From positions 189,102-253,101 of the forward strand of contig QANU01013586.1 in the NCBI GenBank assembly GCA_003254905.1: a stretch of DNA of 64,000 nucleotides. The letters run 5' to 3'. The notes under the pieces are model-generated. The model made no database searches and was not told the origin of the DNA. It was given only the letters and a program-made list of their open reading frames with translations. Positions within the stretch are counted from its first letter, which is position 1; every line of letters begins with the position of its first letter. Made by a program: the position numbers and the translations under genes. This document shows, piece by piece, positions 45,304-58,876 of this stretch. This stretch comes from Nissolia schottii (taxonomy: Eukaryota > Streptophyta > Magnoliopsida > Fabales > Fabaceae).

Positions 45304-46851
45304 CTTTGTACAAAAGATTGCGTTTTTGTGGCAGATTAAAAAACCTTCATATATACATGTCATGTGGATTTTCTCCCTTTTATTTTAGTCTCTTATATTT
45401 ATTGGGTAATTAAAGATAAAATTTCATCATATTAGGATAAGATCCTGTTCATGCCCTTGATTCAAGTTGTGATCTGATTTTGGATAATGATCATATATAT
45501 TCCTAGTTTGTTACCGTAGACACAACTCTCTTTTGAAAGTCAGTCTTTTCACGTTCTGGATTAAAATTATTTCAATTTCCTTATTGAGGTAAGAAAAGCT
45601 TTTTCCAACATCCTTCTTAATAAGGATACATAAATACTTTCTTTTGGGCCATATTAAAAGGTTCCTATAATAAAAAAACCAGTTACTTATTTAAATATTG
45701 ATCATTAGTTCATAATATATATTTTTTATACATGTAAATAAAAATTAAATCACAATTCGAAAACCACTACCAATCCTGACTAATCATAATTAGGTTTTAG
45801 TAAGAATATAACTACTACGTAAAATTAGTTAATTATATCTAAGTTAACATGAAAAGGGAATATATAAATTTAACCAGAAGTTATTTTTAGAATATTGCAA
45901 GACCCCAGAGCATTAAAGTCCAAGTTCAGTTCAAGTCCATCCGTGTGATCCATGACAGAGAAAAGGCCCACGTCTTTATACCTGACTAGCCCAATCCTCT
46001 AAGACAATGCTGGGTACTGGCTAGCTTTATGCACATATACTTCGAGCAAAAAAAGGATTATTCACATATTATTTATCCAAATATGACCTTTGAAAATTTC
46101 TATGAACAAAAACAATAAGCTGCTTTTTAAACTAGATGGTATTGCAAAGTGAAAATAAAATGGCAGCATGCAAAAATATGCCAAACTGGTGATTACCTAC
46201 CACTATTTAGGCAGTTCAATGTGGTGGCCACTACACTTACCCCCAGGTAGTTTGATGCGAACTCTGCACACGCATAACAGCATCGGGTCGTCTTGCCATG
46301 CTCGTTCTCATATCAAAGAAAACCATGAAGAAAATCGAATGCAGAAAACTATATCCAGCAAACTAATGACTAATCCACAGCAGTTGCAGAAGACGATCAG
46401 GGTAATAATAAATATAAACAGTCCATGGACATGGAACAATATGTACATAAACAATGATCAACATCCTGCAAAAAATGCTGAAACGAAAAACATTACACCA
46501 GCTATAATGGATGATAAAACATACCATCAAATCACTCCAAAGATCTCCAGTTTTGCAATATGCAAACCCCATTTCAGTTTGAAAAAGAATCACCACCTTA
46601 ATCACGATTAGAGTATCAAACATCATACAAGATGGCTCCCACTGGTAGCACAATACAACACAACAGCCTGCAGGCTAATAGAAAACTGTAACACCAGAAA
46701 TGTGTGAATCTACGCCCCACATTCAATGGCAAGCAATCCACTTTGCAAAAACACCAAATCATGACTCCCCCATAGGATCATCTGACATGTCGATGTATCA
46801 TTGCTAGATAATACGAGAATATGCTCTCTTACATCAACCTCGAAAGAAAAG
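45304..46851. other. Intergenic, no gene seen
   Basis: Contains the presumed promoter of the small frame above and the 3' flank of the NIPA gene. Open frames in this stretch do not resemble any family. Confidence 0.45.
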
Positions 46852-48865
46852 TCAGCGTTCAACATAATCTGAACCATTTAAAAGGATCAGGTGTTCATCT
46901 TCAATGCCCTTCATTGAATCCTCACCGATGTACCATGTTAAGGATCCTACAACAAATAGTAAAGTAGATCAGGATTACTTATAAAAGTCACTCCACTACA
47001 AGAGAGTCTACAGGATAATTAACAAACTACTGAAAACAAGAGAAGAGAGACATGCTGAAATCTGCTGTGACTATACACAGAAGTCTGATTATATAGTTAT
47101 TAGGTAGCAAATAAAAGCTACAATCCACGATCCTAATTATAGTAATTACAGAACTAAACGGATTTGGGCATAACAGTAATACACGTTTCAAACAAAAAAG
47201 AATCGGTAGAAGCCATGCATCTAATTGAAAGTAACACACAGCTTTGCACCTTGCATGTTAGATTGTTCTTGTTCCCTTGTCGCATGCAAAATGATTGTTC
47301 CTGAAAGAACAATGATGAATCCACATATCTCGGAGGCTATGCTGCTGGCATCCTGACCAGACCAATCCTGCCCAGATAATTAAAACAAGAAAAAAGTCAA
47401 GCTTGTCCTACTGTTCAGAGAGAGAGAACTCACCAAAGGAATCCAATAATATGAATATATCATCATACCTTAAACATTATTACACTAGCAATAATGGTCA
47501 GAGTTGTGAACATGACATAATAAACAGGAGAAACAATTGCTGCATTGAATGTATCCAGTGCCTGAAATATAGTTTGAATAGTGCAAAAAATACTCAGACG
47601 TCAGAATTAGTTAGGATATCAAGGGAGCTAAGATAGACCATAGATAGCTGATAAACAGAGTAAGGCTGAGTTCCATCAGGATAAATTTGACAGCCCTGCA
47701 CTCACCTTGTTCAGGTAATTCAACTGTGTAATGACACATATGGCAGCCACTGTAAGGAAAAACCAAGTCTGAGGATAAGCTACTTGATTTATTCCCTCCA
47801 AAGTAAGCTTTATTGCAATTCCAATGGCTTTTATGCTCATAACCTGAATAGTTCAGTGCAGAGTTAGTTTGTGCAATGTGAAATTGTGAATTATAATATC
47901 AAATCAATGTGAGACTTCCATCTAAGTGATTGGAACAAACATGATTACCGTAAGTGATCCCATTAATGAACAAATTCCCAAGTACACCAGCATATTTGTC
48001 TGTCCATAGCGAGGTTCAAAGTGCAAAATCAAAGCTAAGACTAATGAAACTGTTGCCACCACATAAACCAGAAAAACTGTTGAAAGTTGAAAAGAAAAAA
48101 TCAGAATAACACTTGATAGACTGGAAAGTAACTTAATGTAGAGGAAAATAAAACAGGATGAAGACAAACTTGGTTGAGTGGCCAGATCCCATACTTGTAG
48201 CACAGAGTTAGGAGTATGCTCTTGAGGTGCATGGATGACAATAACTATAGAACCCACAATGCAGGACAAACATCCCAAAATCCCCATCTTCTGAAGCTTT
48301 TCCTTCAACAAGAAGTGGGCCAAAACAGCACTAGCAATATACATTGGATACACGAATCACCACAACAGAAATTCATAATATTTAACCAATCGAGATAACA
48401 AATAACACTTTTAAAGCAAGCACAAGTAAGCACCTGACAATAATGCTGAGGGCACCAAGGGGAGTGACCAGAACTGCAGGAGCATAAATGTAAGCCACAA
48501 AGTTTGCAATCTCGCCAACAATCACTGTTACAAATTAGTTTGAAGATGCATATGACATGAGTGCCAACACCGCTAATAATAAAGGGAGAGACCGAATAAA
48601 CTTACTTGTTACCATGCCAGCCCACCAAAGCGGCTCCAGGAGATAAGTATAGCCACCAACTCCTTCAAGGGAACACGCCATAGAATTAAATTCATGATCT
48701 TATAGTCAAATTGTAGAATTGAAATGATGACATACCAGCACGAGTGCCGCGGGCAGCAGCTCTCTTAAGGCCCTTCTTCTTCAAGATGAAGCTGGCCCCA
48801 ATGAAAGCACTGGAAGCCACAGCCAGAACCAAACCCTTGCTGTTGCTGTTCTCCGAAACCCCCAT
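46852..48865 (-). CDS. NIPA: NIPA-type magnesium transporter
   Basis: Membrane protein of the NIPA family, divalent cation (magnesium) transporters of the plasma or endosomal membrane. Nine minus-strand exons: 48865-48736, 48659-48606, 48524-48434, 48330-48170, 48076-47949, 47843-47706, 47561-47469, 47367-47250, 46946-46852, total 1,008 nt and 335 residues. The start MGVSENS is the family start; an in-frame Met four codons upstream is less typical. Conserved blocks include [86 protein letters not shown] and MFKDWSGQDA. About nine hydrophobic segments are visible. The last exon supplies the usual C-terminal tail ([10 protein letters not shown]...DEHLILL). If its intron were retained the frame would end early at 47221. 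Family assignment is firm; ion specificity is a family inference. Confidence 0.93.
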
Positions 48866-49438
48866 CCTTTCCCCCAAACACAGACTCCTCCAAGCGCCAG
48901 CGACAAACTCACCTCTTGTTTCTCATCCTCTTCTCGTCTTGTCCTCCGAAGTTTCCCGTTACCTAGGCCACGACGCCAGATCCTCTGCTACGCGATAATC
49001 CCTTCTCACGTCTCCGCTAAGCTAAGTCAAATACCCTAACACAAATATGTTATTCTACTATATCTTGTATACGTTTTTTATTAAAAAAAAAAAAAGAACA
49101 AGAAATTAATTCACCGTTTCAGTCCTATATAAACAACACATGATTCATTAAAGGTAATGCAAAACCCCCCTTAACCAATAATCTCAACATTTTTATGGGA
49201 CAAATAAAATAAAATAAAATTTGAGCCTTGTAACAACTCTTGTCTAGAGAAAGCACCTTTTTAAATGAGTCATTTAGCCAAACACAATCAATAAATTTAA
49301 AATCAATCAAATACCCCTAGTTAAAAACAAAAAACATAACAGATTACACCAACTTTATTGATATTATATTTGTTCCTCTCTAATTTTGATATTGGCACTT
49401 AATTTGTTTAAGGTTTATATGCTAACCTCCCTTAAAAA

Positions 49439-49472
<34 letters not shown>

Positions 49473-51482
49473 TCACTTTTACCTTTTTGTCACAAAGTAC
49501 AGCAACTGATCAAAAATTCCCAAACCGGATCAAGATAAAAAGGCACTTGTACCTTTTACCATCCTCAACTAAAACCTGATCAAGTAAGCGCAAAGTGATA
49601 ATTCTAAGGCATTATGCAATCAGGAGACACAATCATATAACAAATTTTTTTTCTCTTTTTTCGGCCTATAGCAAGTTGGTTCAATTACATGGACCACATA
49701 TGTACCAAAAATAAATTACATGGATCACGTAGCGTTATACTATGTTGGGTCAGAAAACATGTTGTCTATTCTCCATGCCTTAATATTTGACAAATGACAA
49801 TTATAGGTTAAATATCAGTGATCTGATACAACTATTTATGTAATGATTCTAACATGCACAAGACAGGTAGAGTTAAGAGTTTATAATAATAAAAAAAAAA
49901 GAAAAGATAGGTAGAGTTAATGGAAAGTAGTGAATAAAAAAGAGTTGACAGAAAGTAATTTTGATAAACCGGACTGCGATGTATTTATAATAATATAGCA
50001 GAATGCACAAACGAAAGCTAGTATGACAATCCAAACACATCAATGATACAAACGGATAAGAGAATCAGGAAGCGGCGAGTTCAGTTTGGAGCTTGCAAAA
50101 TCAATTTACAAATCATGAGTTAAAATGCTTAACCAGCAAAATTAAGATTTACAAACCAATAAGCCGCTGCTTTAACGCACGCTATCTATATATACAGCTC
50201 TACCAGCAAACATATATAAATATGGGATGAGATGAACATTAAAAAAGAGACTACATGAAATTTAGTCTTATCGCCGTGATGAATTTGCTATTTGAACAAA
50301 ATTTAAGTGACACTAACGTTGGGTGTCACTTGTGATTTCAATACCAGCGAGCCTGATTATATTTTTTCTACTCGCACTCCAATCAACACTTTTTGGAGCC
50401 ATAAAGCACTGCTCTTTTATATTATATACACGACATTTTTGTAGTACGTTGATTTATTGAGGATCCCAAATTCCTATTATCAGGGGGTAATCATAACTCA
50501 GTCCGGTTCACTAATTGGGATCGGCTTGAAACATTCAGATCGAATTAAACCCAATTTTAATTAAATTCAATTTTAAACAACTGTGATTTTAATTCATATC
50601 GAATTTATATTTAGTCATAAGTCATTAAATCATGTCTACTTCTATTATAGTGCATTTATTATTTTTTTTATTTTTGTTTATGTTCCACTAAAATTATAAA
50701 AATTTGATTGAAAATGCTAAGATTATAAATTTTAAGTTATTTTATTGTAGTATTTAAAATTAATGAGTATTTAGTTAGAAATTATAATGTTAGTTTATAT
50801 TTTTTTTAATTTTATTTTTTCATAGATGTTATTTTTTATTTTAAAGTTTAAAATAATTTCAACCCATTTTGACCTGACCTAAATCTTGATTTTAACTCAA
50901 TTCAAAAATGATAAGGTGTATTGGGTATAAGGCCGTCTTCAAAATTGACACTGTCTAAATCGGATAAAGACCAACGACTCACGCGCCCATGAATATCCCT
51001 ACCTACCATGGTAAGTTGATAAATTATCTTTTTGAAATTTATATAAAATTAATGTGACGCTACTACACAAATTGAAAAATAATAGAAGTACCAGTCGGGT
51101 AAAATACTACTACTAATCTATAATAAAAAAATTATTTAAGGAGGGGACCACCACCCGTAAAGAAAGGTGAAGCAGCACTAGCGGCATGAGGGGGTAGGCA
51201 CCACATCNGAATAAACAATTCACAGATTTATATTATAGCGTCGTCATATTATAAGCAGAGAAAAAAGAAGAAAATAAAATTACCAGGTAAAATTATAAAT
51301 TTATTCAAGGTAGCTCATCTCATCAGTTTTATCATCACACGACTCCACTCACTCTTATGAACCATACACTGATTCAACACCACCACCAGTAAGCCAAAAG
51401 GAAAGGAAAAAAAGGAAACAATTAAGATGAGACACAGGGTTGCAGATCAGAGCCACCATAAAAAGGCAGAGGTCAACAGCGT
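48866..51482. other. Intergenic with microsatellite, hAT relic and one N
   Basis: Upstream flank of NIPA and downstream flank of cyclophilin. It contains an (AT)n run at about 49439-49470, the hAT relic at 50481-51002 and the single ambiguous base at 51208. No gene was recognised. Confidence 0.55.
50481..51002. mobile_element. Diverged relative of the 25891-26554 hAT element
   Basis: Shares long diverged blocks with the nested element, for example TGTTTATGTTCCACTAAAA, GCTAAGATTATAAATTTTA and GAGTATTTAGTTAG. The order is the same and it has eroded ends (CAGGGGGTAATCAT...CCCATGAATATCCCTAC). No target duplication is visible, so this is the older copy. It is about 140 bases shorter. Confidence 0.8.
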
Positions 51483-52001
51483 CTAGGAGAGTTGACCACA
51501 GTCGGCGATTATCACTGGCCTGGAGCACTTGCCAGAGCTGGAGCCGACCCTCTCGATCTCCCTCACCACATTCATGCCCTCCACAATCTGACCGAACACC
51601 ACGTGCTTCCTGTCAAGCCACTCAGTCTTCTCCGTGCAGATGAAGAACTGAGATCCGTTCGTGCCGGGGCCAGCATTCGCCATCGACAGGATGCCTGGTC
51701 CGGTGTGCTTCTTGATGAAGTTTTCGTCGGCAAACTTGGCGCCGTATATGGACTCGCCACCGGTGCCGTTTCCTGCGGTGAAGTCGCCGCCCTGGCACAT
51801 GAATTTGGGGATGACACGATGGAATGTGGAGCCCTTGTAGTGGAGGGGCTTGCCGCTGCGACCGACTCCTTTCTCGCCGATGCAGAGGGCACGGAAGTTC
51901 TCGGCGGTCCTGGGGGTGGTGTCGGCAAAGAGCTCCATAAGGATGCGGCCGGCTGGTTGGCCGCCGATGGTCATGTCGAAGAACACCCTAGGGTTTGGCA
52001 T
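51483..52001 (-). CDS. Cytosolic cyclophilin, peptidyl-prolyl isomerase
   Basis: Intronless 172-residue single-domain cyclophilin (A type), which catalyses cis-trans isomerisation of proline bonds and binds cyclosporin A. The active-site set is complete: His61-Arg62 in the FHRVIP motif, Phe67, Gln70 in FMCQGGDF, and Trp128 and His133 in EWLD-KHVVFG. The plant insertion loop KGVGRSGK (about 44-51) is present, as are Cys40 and Cys168, which can form a redox-sensitive pair. Residue 131 is Arg where Gly is usual (EWLDRKH), a position near the active-site rim. The start [10 protein letters not shown] and end CGQLS are canonical, so the gene is full length. No target peptide, hence cytosolic or nuclear. 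Confidence 0.97.
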   Translation of the reverse strand: MPNPRVFFDMTIGGQPAGRILMELFADTTPRTAENFRALCIGEKGVGRSGKPLHYKGSTFHRVIPKFMCQGGDFTAGNGTGGESIYGAKFADENFIKKHTGPGILSMANAGPGTNGSQFFICTEKTEWLDRKHVVFGQIVEGMNVVREIERVGSSSGKCSRPVIIADCGQLS

Positions 52002-52049
52002 TTTCGCAGAGAGATCAAATAAATCAAATTGGGGAAAATCAGTACTGGG

Positions 52050-52117
52050 TTAGGGTTTTTGACCTAGGGTGAGAAGGATATATAGTAGTCCGCGACCGCT
52101 CTATCGGGACACGTGGC
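52050..52117 (-). promoter_or_regulatory. Cyclophilin promoter: telo-box, TATA, ABRE/G-box
   Basis: On the minus strand upstream of the ATG (52001): a telo-box AAAACCCTAA at 52060-52051, a TATA-like CTATATATCC at about 52086-52077, and a G-box/ABRE core containing CACGTG at about 52109-52117. Further up, near 52240, a TGGGCC word (site II type) is present. Telo-box plus site II is the usual signature of growth-linked plant genes, and an ACGT core suggests stress or ABA input. Confidence 0.6.
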
Positions 52118-52129
52118 GTGATTCTGAAG

Positions 52130-55107
52130 GATGTAAAGTAACTCTGGTTAAGTTCTGAGTCGACCAGAGTTACTGGGTGCGGATCCAATTCGATGGATAT
52201 ACTTTTCCCACTTTTGTTATGTTTGTGGCCTATTTCCAAAGGCCCAAAGCCTAATCATGCAGAGGTGGGGTGTTGCCTTCTTTTTGTGCTCGGGACCAAA
52301 CGAACGACGCCGCTTCATGTTTAATTGCACATTTATAAAACCAAGGAAAAAGAATGGATTGCGTTGAGGGGTTTCCTTTCATGATTTGATCTGTGATGTG
52401 ACGAGATGGAGGGGGGTTACACTATACACATGTCCTGCATGCATGCACCCTAATAAATGTCTACGGATATTAATTTCAAGGGGACCACCTGCCCGGAAAA
52501 AGATCAAATGGATGACAGTGTGGTTTTCACCACTACGAGTGAGTGTCCTCAAGTTGATGAGAGAATGAGAAAAGGAGAGGCAACTTTCTACAGCATCAAT
52601 TCAATTCCTTGATATATATTATTATGGAAAATCTTAGATCAACAATACTTTTAAACACTAAAAAATAAAATTAATGTGTCTCATGTTAATTTTATGAATT
52701 ATCTTTTTATTGTTGTTCATGTTATTCGCATTCAGATACCCATTTCCTCCTCACAGGTAATCAGTGAAACAGAAACAATTATGTAAAACACGGAACAAAG
52801 TGGCTTAAATTGGATATTATTAGAATTAATCAATCAATTGTATTCATAATTCAGACTAACCAGCTTGTTCAATGCTTGAACTAGATGAATCTTCTTATAT
52901 CCTATATTAGAACACTTCTGACAAACTAACTAAACCTACCTTGAAGGAAAAAAAATAAAGTACTTCTTCGGTACTATTTTTTTTTTTTTGGGTGAATTGA
53001 GAATTGCAGGGAGAATAATAATACTAAGTTTAAATTCAATGATTTGGGAAAAGATTCTCATATTGATTTAAATTAGTGCCAAAAGTGACTGAAAGGTTAA
53101 ACCAATCCTACTATGAACTATATTATATAATAAAAACGGATAATAAAATATGAATAACATATAAAATATAATAATTTTTAATTATATAAGAATTTCACAT
53201 ACTTATTATATTATACAATAATTTTATCTTTTTATTATATTTAATACATTATTCATATATAATTATTACCCACTTGTATTGTTGACGTAGAATTTCTGTC
53301 CTACTATGTGTGTGTCTTTATATATATATATATATATGCGAGAGACTTTGAAGATTATTAGGAAGAGTGGCTTTAGCCAAATTTTGTATCTTAACGCATA
53401 TAGAAGAGAAATCTGGCAGTCAACTAAGGTTTCACACTTTGACTTGCATTGCATGATAGTCTTCTACTATTAACTTTTCGAACTCTGGTTAGCACCACCC
53501 ATTGGCCGAGTTAAATAAAAAGGTCAATCTCGTTTTCCGGTTTTTGGGCGAAAGTAACATAACATGGAACATTGGCTGCTTTCTTCATCCTTCACTGTCA
53601 CCATCCGCATGGAGCAGGGCACGAATTTATCTCATACCAACAATCATAGAACGCGCTTAACTTATAAATTATCCCCCACCCACTGTGACCAATAACATCC
53701 TTTTCTCATAAAGAAAATTCTGCTTTGAACATGCAGAATCACAAAAAGAATGGTGACAAGAAAAACCACATTTATTTATTTATATTTCAAGAATATCTGG
53801 GGGCTACATATCATGTGAAAAATAAGCTCTTTATATTTGGCACTACGAAATTATCGATATTCGAGGTTCGCTTTTGTTGGTACGTGGCAATCGTCAAATG
53901 GAATCGAACCCCCTGCTTGCGGCAATTCAGAATAGATACATGGATGCTATCTCATCCGTTTGAAAGAGTTGCCAGGTGCTTCAGAAAAGCATGCATGGCC
54001 ATCCACTGCTGCACAAAGCATCAATCATTTCCGCTTCATCCTGCAATTTTGAATATTTAATGTGTTTTATTGAGCCGGATTTAAGCTGATTTAGTCTCGG
54101 TTTAATATTTTGATTAAGTTTATTAGCTCAATTATGGCCCAAATAATAATGGAATCAAGATTCAATTAGTCCAAGAGTATAAATTATTAATATGATATCG
54201 GGTTGGCTGTGATGATCTCCAAAGTCTCATGGAAAATAGGAGTGGGAGGTGGAAATGGCTTCTTGACAATAGCAACCGGTGGTGAAGTGGCTTCTTTCAC
54301 TTGATTAAAGATCTAATATAAATTAGGCAATATGACTACACATGCATCTATTCTCCAAATTTGATGCTGGAGACTAGATTAGATCTTAGTCATTCTCGTT
54401 ATTTAATCTTTAATATGTCACTTTGACAGCAGGTCTCAATTGATCAATGGCATGCGAATGACCAAATTATGTTGTCAGCCACAAACAAATTTACAGCAAC
54501 AAAAATCTGTATGAAATTTACGGTACCAATCAAATTTATTCCCAAAATTTCAAATCCATCAAATTTGTCTCTATAATTAGCAAATATCAATCAATCAAGT
54601 TAATATTTTTAATGTCTATTCTATCGACTAATTTAATTGACATTTATTAACTATAGGAACAAATTTGATCGATTTAAAGTTATAATAACAAATTTGATTG
54701 ATGCTGCAAATTTTAAGAAATGTTTTAATGTTTTATTCGTACCATAGATGAGCGGCTATTAGGAGAAATCTCCGCACTAGCCGTACTCAAGGGTAAATTC
54801 GTGAACAAATTATTACGTGCGCAATAACCATGAAACTATCATGATCTAACAAAACTATGCCGGTTCTTTAAGTTGTTTGGTATCCTTACTATCTCAGATC
54901 TCTGTTAGTTTTACATATAAAAAGCTCAACTTCGTGCGAAAAATAACAAATGTAAAATTCTTTCGTAAGCTCCAACACAGATAGGTCTTTTCAGCCTAAA
55001 TTTTAAAACTACTTCCTCGTGCTCTCTTACGCTCTGCAACCTGAGTTACAGGATTCTGCACTCCATGGTAGAGTCTTGCGTGGTTGATCTAGAGAAGAGT
55101 TATTTAT
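52130..55107. other. Intergenic, no gene seen
   Basis: AT-rich DNA with a (TA)n run at about 53319-53337. No coding family or transposon end was recognised. A box-B-like word at 53900-53912 is not part of a tRNA. Confidence 0.5.
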
Positions 55108-57968
55108 CTACTTCTTCTTCTTAGATTTGCTTGACTGAGTCTGAGTATATGCAGTTCCCTGGATGTCAAAATGCAGGGCAAGGAAAGCAATATCAGAAAA
55201 CAAGTAGTGTTGCAGGTTTTATCAAGAACTAGATATACACAATTCTGGCCCAAAGTATGGAAAGAAACAGGACTGACGGTCACCATGGCATCCAATAGAA
55301 ATAAGGATCACACACGGTAAAGAATATGCACAAACCTGAAGCCATTCATCCATTGAGGCATCTGTAGTCCTAGTCCCAACTTCAACTTTGGGAGCCCTTT
55401 TTGTTTTCTAAGCAAATATGCATGTGCAGATGTGAGAATCATCAGAAGAAGGCGACTAGTAGTCATATGATAAACGGCATTCATTATGTTTTTAAAAAAG
55501 TCGTACCTTAGATAGGTGCTGTATTTGACCATTAATCCATATCCCAAGGAGGACAAGAAGGGCAGCTCCAAGAGTAACTAGAAAAACAGATTCGATGGTA
55601 AGAAAACCACCAGCCTCAACAACTTCAATAGTGCCATTATAGAAAGTGTTTTGGTATGGATGCTGGTCTATCTCATATACAATAGTGCCCACAAGATCAA
55701 AATTTCCAGCCTGCGCAGCAGATGAAAATTTCTTAGCATGATGAATATAGAGGAGCTTTATGACATTACTCATTGAGAACTATAAAGCATTAGCCGACCA
55801 AATAATAAACATACCTGCAAGAACTTGCTGACAGCAAATATATACTGAAAAGAAGCCTGTGTAGAGGTTGGCACAGACCCATTGTTGAAAACCTGCAAAC
55901 AGAATAACATTTACATAATTTATGTAAGTAATACAATTTGATGAATGCCTGAATCAGATTAACAACACTAACATAGTAATGTTGTATCACAGATCTCTAA
56001 CTGACAAGTTCATTCACAAGAAATGGCGAAAGCAACAACTAATTAACCACAGGTTGCTAGAGCCATTGGCTCGTTGCATTGTGTGATCCAACATGGACTT
56101 GATAAATATCATCAAATGGTTGTGCGACGCGTCATTTAAACTAACAAGAGAAAGACCCTCATGCTCATTTTTAACACCCTGTTTCTTTGGTAAGTTGTTC
56201 TATTTTTACTTTTTCAACCCCTTGAGGATATTTTATACTCACCCCTGGTGCATATTTCCGTTCGCTATAACTTCTTTTTATACTAAAATACTGAACCCAA
56301 TGTTCTTCTAAACTAAAGCCTAATCTTATATGAAAAACAATAAGCACATCTTTGTAGGTGTACTCTGTTATCTTCCAACTTCTGAAAACCCCAACAAAAC
56401 AAATGTTTTACTACAGATGAAAAATAAATATTGATAATATTGGTATTAGATTCTTGAGGTGCTTCAGGAACTTATCTGTAATATAGCCATCATATGTCAT
56501 AGCATAAAATAATAATAATAATAATAATAAAGCAGATGTGTATACTTCCTTGAAAATTATTCAGTAACAATTATTACCTGAGCAGTAAGATTTTGAACAA
56601 GAAGTCGATGATCATATGGTAGGTGAACAGTAGCCTTAACTGCAACAACATTCAAGCTCGACTCTCCTGTTTTCAGTCCATACAATGAAGTTAATGAGCA
56701 AATGCATGATCGTTTTTATTTTCTTTGTTGTTTTCATGGCCTTCAACTATGGGGAACCTTGACACTGGTAAGAAAATAATGTAACAAAATAGCTATCGTG
56801 AAGGAGTGTTGACACAAAAGAAAGACTAAATAGCAGAACAGTGACAGGTAAATACAGTTACCATCATTTTTCACACCGACAAGCAGCTCTGTCTCTTCTC
56901 CAGCAGTTACCACTGCATCAAATGTACAACTAAAATTAACTCACAACTACAATGAGACCATATTGTTGCTTGCTACAAAGATAGATCTTTACCTTTCGCA
57001 CTATTCTTTGGGAATACACATATTGTATCAATCCCTGGGGCAGAAGGGAAGCTCCCATCACCAAAATCTTGAACATCATCCCCAACAATGCCAATATCAC
57101 TCACTTCTTCAGTGGTCTCCTCAACCTCATCTGAGTCTGACTGACACCTCGCAACTAGCAAGTAGAACAGCCACATTTAGTAATGGTCATGAGCAGAAGG
57201 CATCAATCTATGCATATCAAAGCATGTTTAGCAAGCTCTTCATGAGTTATTGACACCCAGTCTCTCAAGAAGAAAGGAAACAAGATGATGAGAGGGGGAA
57301 AAAGTGAGAAGCAATCCATTGCAAAATCCATGCACCATTAATTGTAAATTGAAAAAGAAAAAAAAATCAATTAAATATAGCACTGACACTGACTACATTG
57401 CATTTAGTCGCCGCAATAACAAACTGCTAAATCTGGAATTCAATTTGCAAGGTCAACTCAAGAGAAAATGACAAGATTATGGCAATTTCCCAAATCACCA
57501 CAATCTGGTACATGTTAAAAAAAAAAAAAAAATCCCACACAAAAGTAAATTAGCCCCAACTCAACACTAAGCAAGTGAGGGTTCTAGTCTCTAGCATGTA
57601 CACTTGAGCTGAAATACGCAATCAAAGGAGATCAAATCTACGATCCCACTGAAAATCAAAACAAAAAAGAAAATAAGAAAATAAGAAGTTTAGCAGAAAT
57701 GAAAGCAGATAGATAATCGCAAGGGGAGTAAAAATTCAAGAATCCAACAGAGCATGCACACAAGCACCAATCATATGCAAAGTAGATATTGGATTACAAG
57801 ATGCAAAATTAGAATTTAAAAGAAAAAGGAAACGAAGAAACGGAGAGCAATTAGGAGGGAACAGAGAAATGAAAAAGCGGGATGCAGATCGAGAAAACCT
57901 TGGAGAAAAGGGGAAGCGAGGAGGAGGAAAGCGAGGGAGAAAATCCAAAGCTTGTTGAGGAACGCCAT
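55108..57968 (-). CDS. TRAPA: Translocon-associated protein subunit alpha (TRAP-alpha)
   Basis: Endoplasmic-reticulum membrane protein of the translocon-associated complex beside Sec61, aiding insertion of secretory proteins. Eight minus-strand exons: 57968-57899, 57154-56993, 56912-56862, 56666-56578, 55892-55815, 55710-55507, 55407-55336, 55158-55108, total 777 nt and 258 residues. It has a signal peptide (1-23, FSLAFLLLASPFL) and an acidic luminal N-terminal stretch (SDSDEVEETTEE...GDDVQDFGDG). The luminal immunoglobulin-like domain contains VTAGEETELLVGVKNDGES and two NGS/NGT glycosylation sites. One membrane span follows at about 187-212 (IESVFLVTLGAALLVLLGIWI), and the basic cytosolic tail ends KSKKKK. 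Length and topology match plant TRAP-alpha. An ATA microsatellite lies in the fourth intron (about 56508-56531). Confidence 0.94.
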
Positions 57969-58876
57969 CAACAAGAGCTCAGCGGGTCTATCTAGGGTTG
58001 TGTTGATTTCTTTGGAACTCACCCAACAGAATCGTGTGTATTTCACACACGCAGGTCAAAGAACCAACCAAACTCCTCCTACTACTACAACTCTAAATCC
58101 CTTGTCGTATTTGGCGGATAATTGTGACTTTATTTGGTTCCCAATTGATTCTTTAGTGTGCCAATGGCCACCTCTCTCATGCTATGCGGCGGACAATTTT
58201 AGTTAAGAGCAAATTCATTTTTATTGCGTCATAAATCACATAGATATAATGGGGAGTGGTTCAAGAAGTCCTTTTGAATTTTATAAGGTAACTCTATAAT
58301 GTACAAACACAAAATCTCTTATTAAGCTCAATAACTTCATCAACTAACTTATGTATACCGGTATATGACAATTAATTTCGTAAATAGTAATACCTTTTTC
58401 TTTTACAATTTGTTAAATAGAGTAAAAACATTTTTCTTGCTTTTAAGAGTACATGAGAATTTAAGTAAAAAAGAAAAAGAGAGTATACACAAATTTAAAT
58501 ATGCTGTACTTTATATTCTTCATTTTATATTTAAAAAAAGAGTAAAAATAGTACAATGGAAAATGTTGTGATTTTTTTGTCATTATTATTGTGTGGCTAA
58601 TGACGATAAATCCTTTCACCTCAAAAGACCAATGCCAGTACATATCTAATAATCCAGATGGTAGTACCAAAATCGGAAAACTGGCTGTAAAACAACGCAA
58701 CCAAGCGGCCCAAGAGGAAGATAGTTAAAAGGTGCATGTTACGTTTCTTTTTGGTTAATTGGTTACCATTGGAATTCTATGAAAGTTTGCCTAGACACAA
58801 GGTGCACTCAAAGAATATGTGCCAAGCCAAAGTTAGCATCAGAAGCAACGAAGGTACCTAGCTCATCAGCTTTTCA
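57969..58876. other. Intergenic between TRAP-alpha and small membrane gene
   Basis: Shared upstream region of two divergent genes (TRAP-alpha to the left, the 96-residue membrane protein to the right). No other gene was seen. Confidence 0.5.

Noticed and set aside
46168-46611. 147-codon plus-strand frame
   Set aside because: Composition like intergenic DNA, no motif; lies in the 3' flank of the NIPA gene on the other strand.
51492-52053. Plus-strand frames across cyclophilin
   Set aside because: Antisense shadows of a highly conserved gene.
53895-53915. Box B-like GGTTCGATTCC on the minus strand, possible tRNA
   Set aside because: The flanking T-stem does not pair fully, and no D-arm, anticodon arm or acceptor stem could be laid out.
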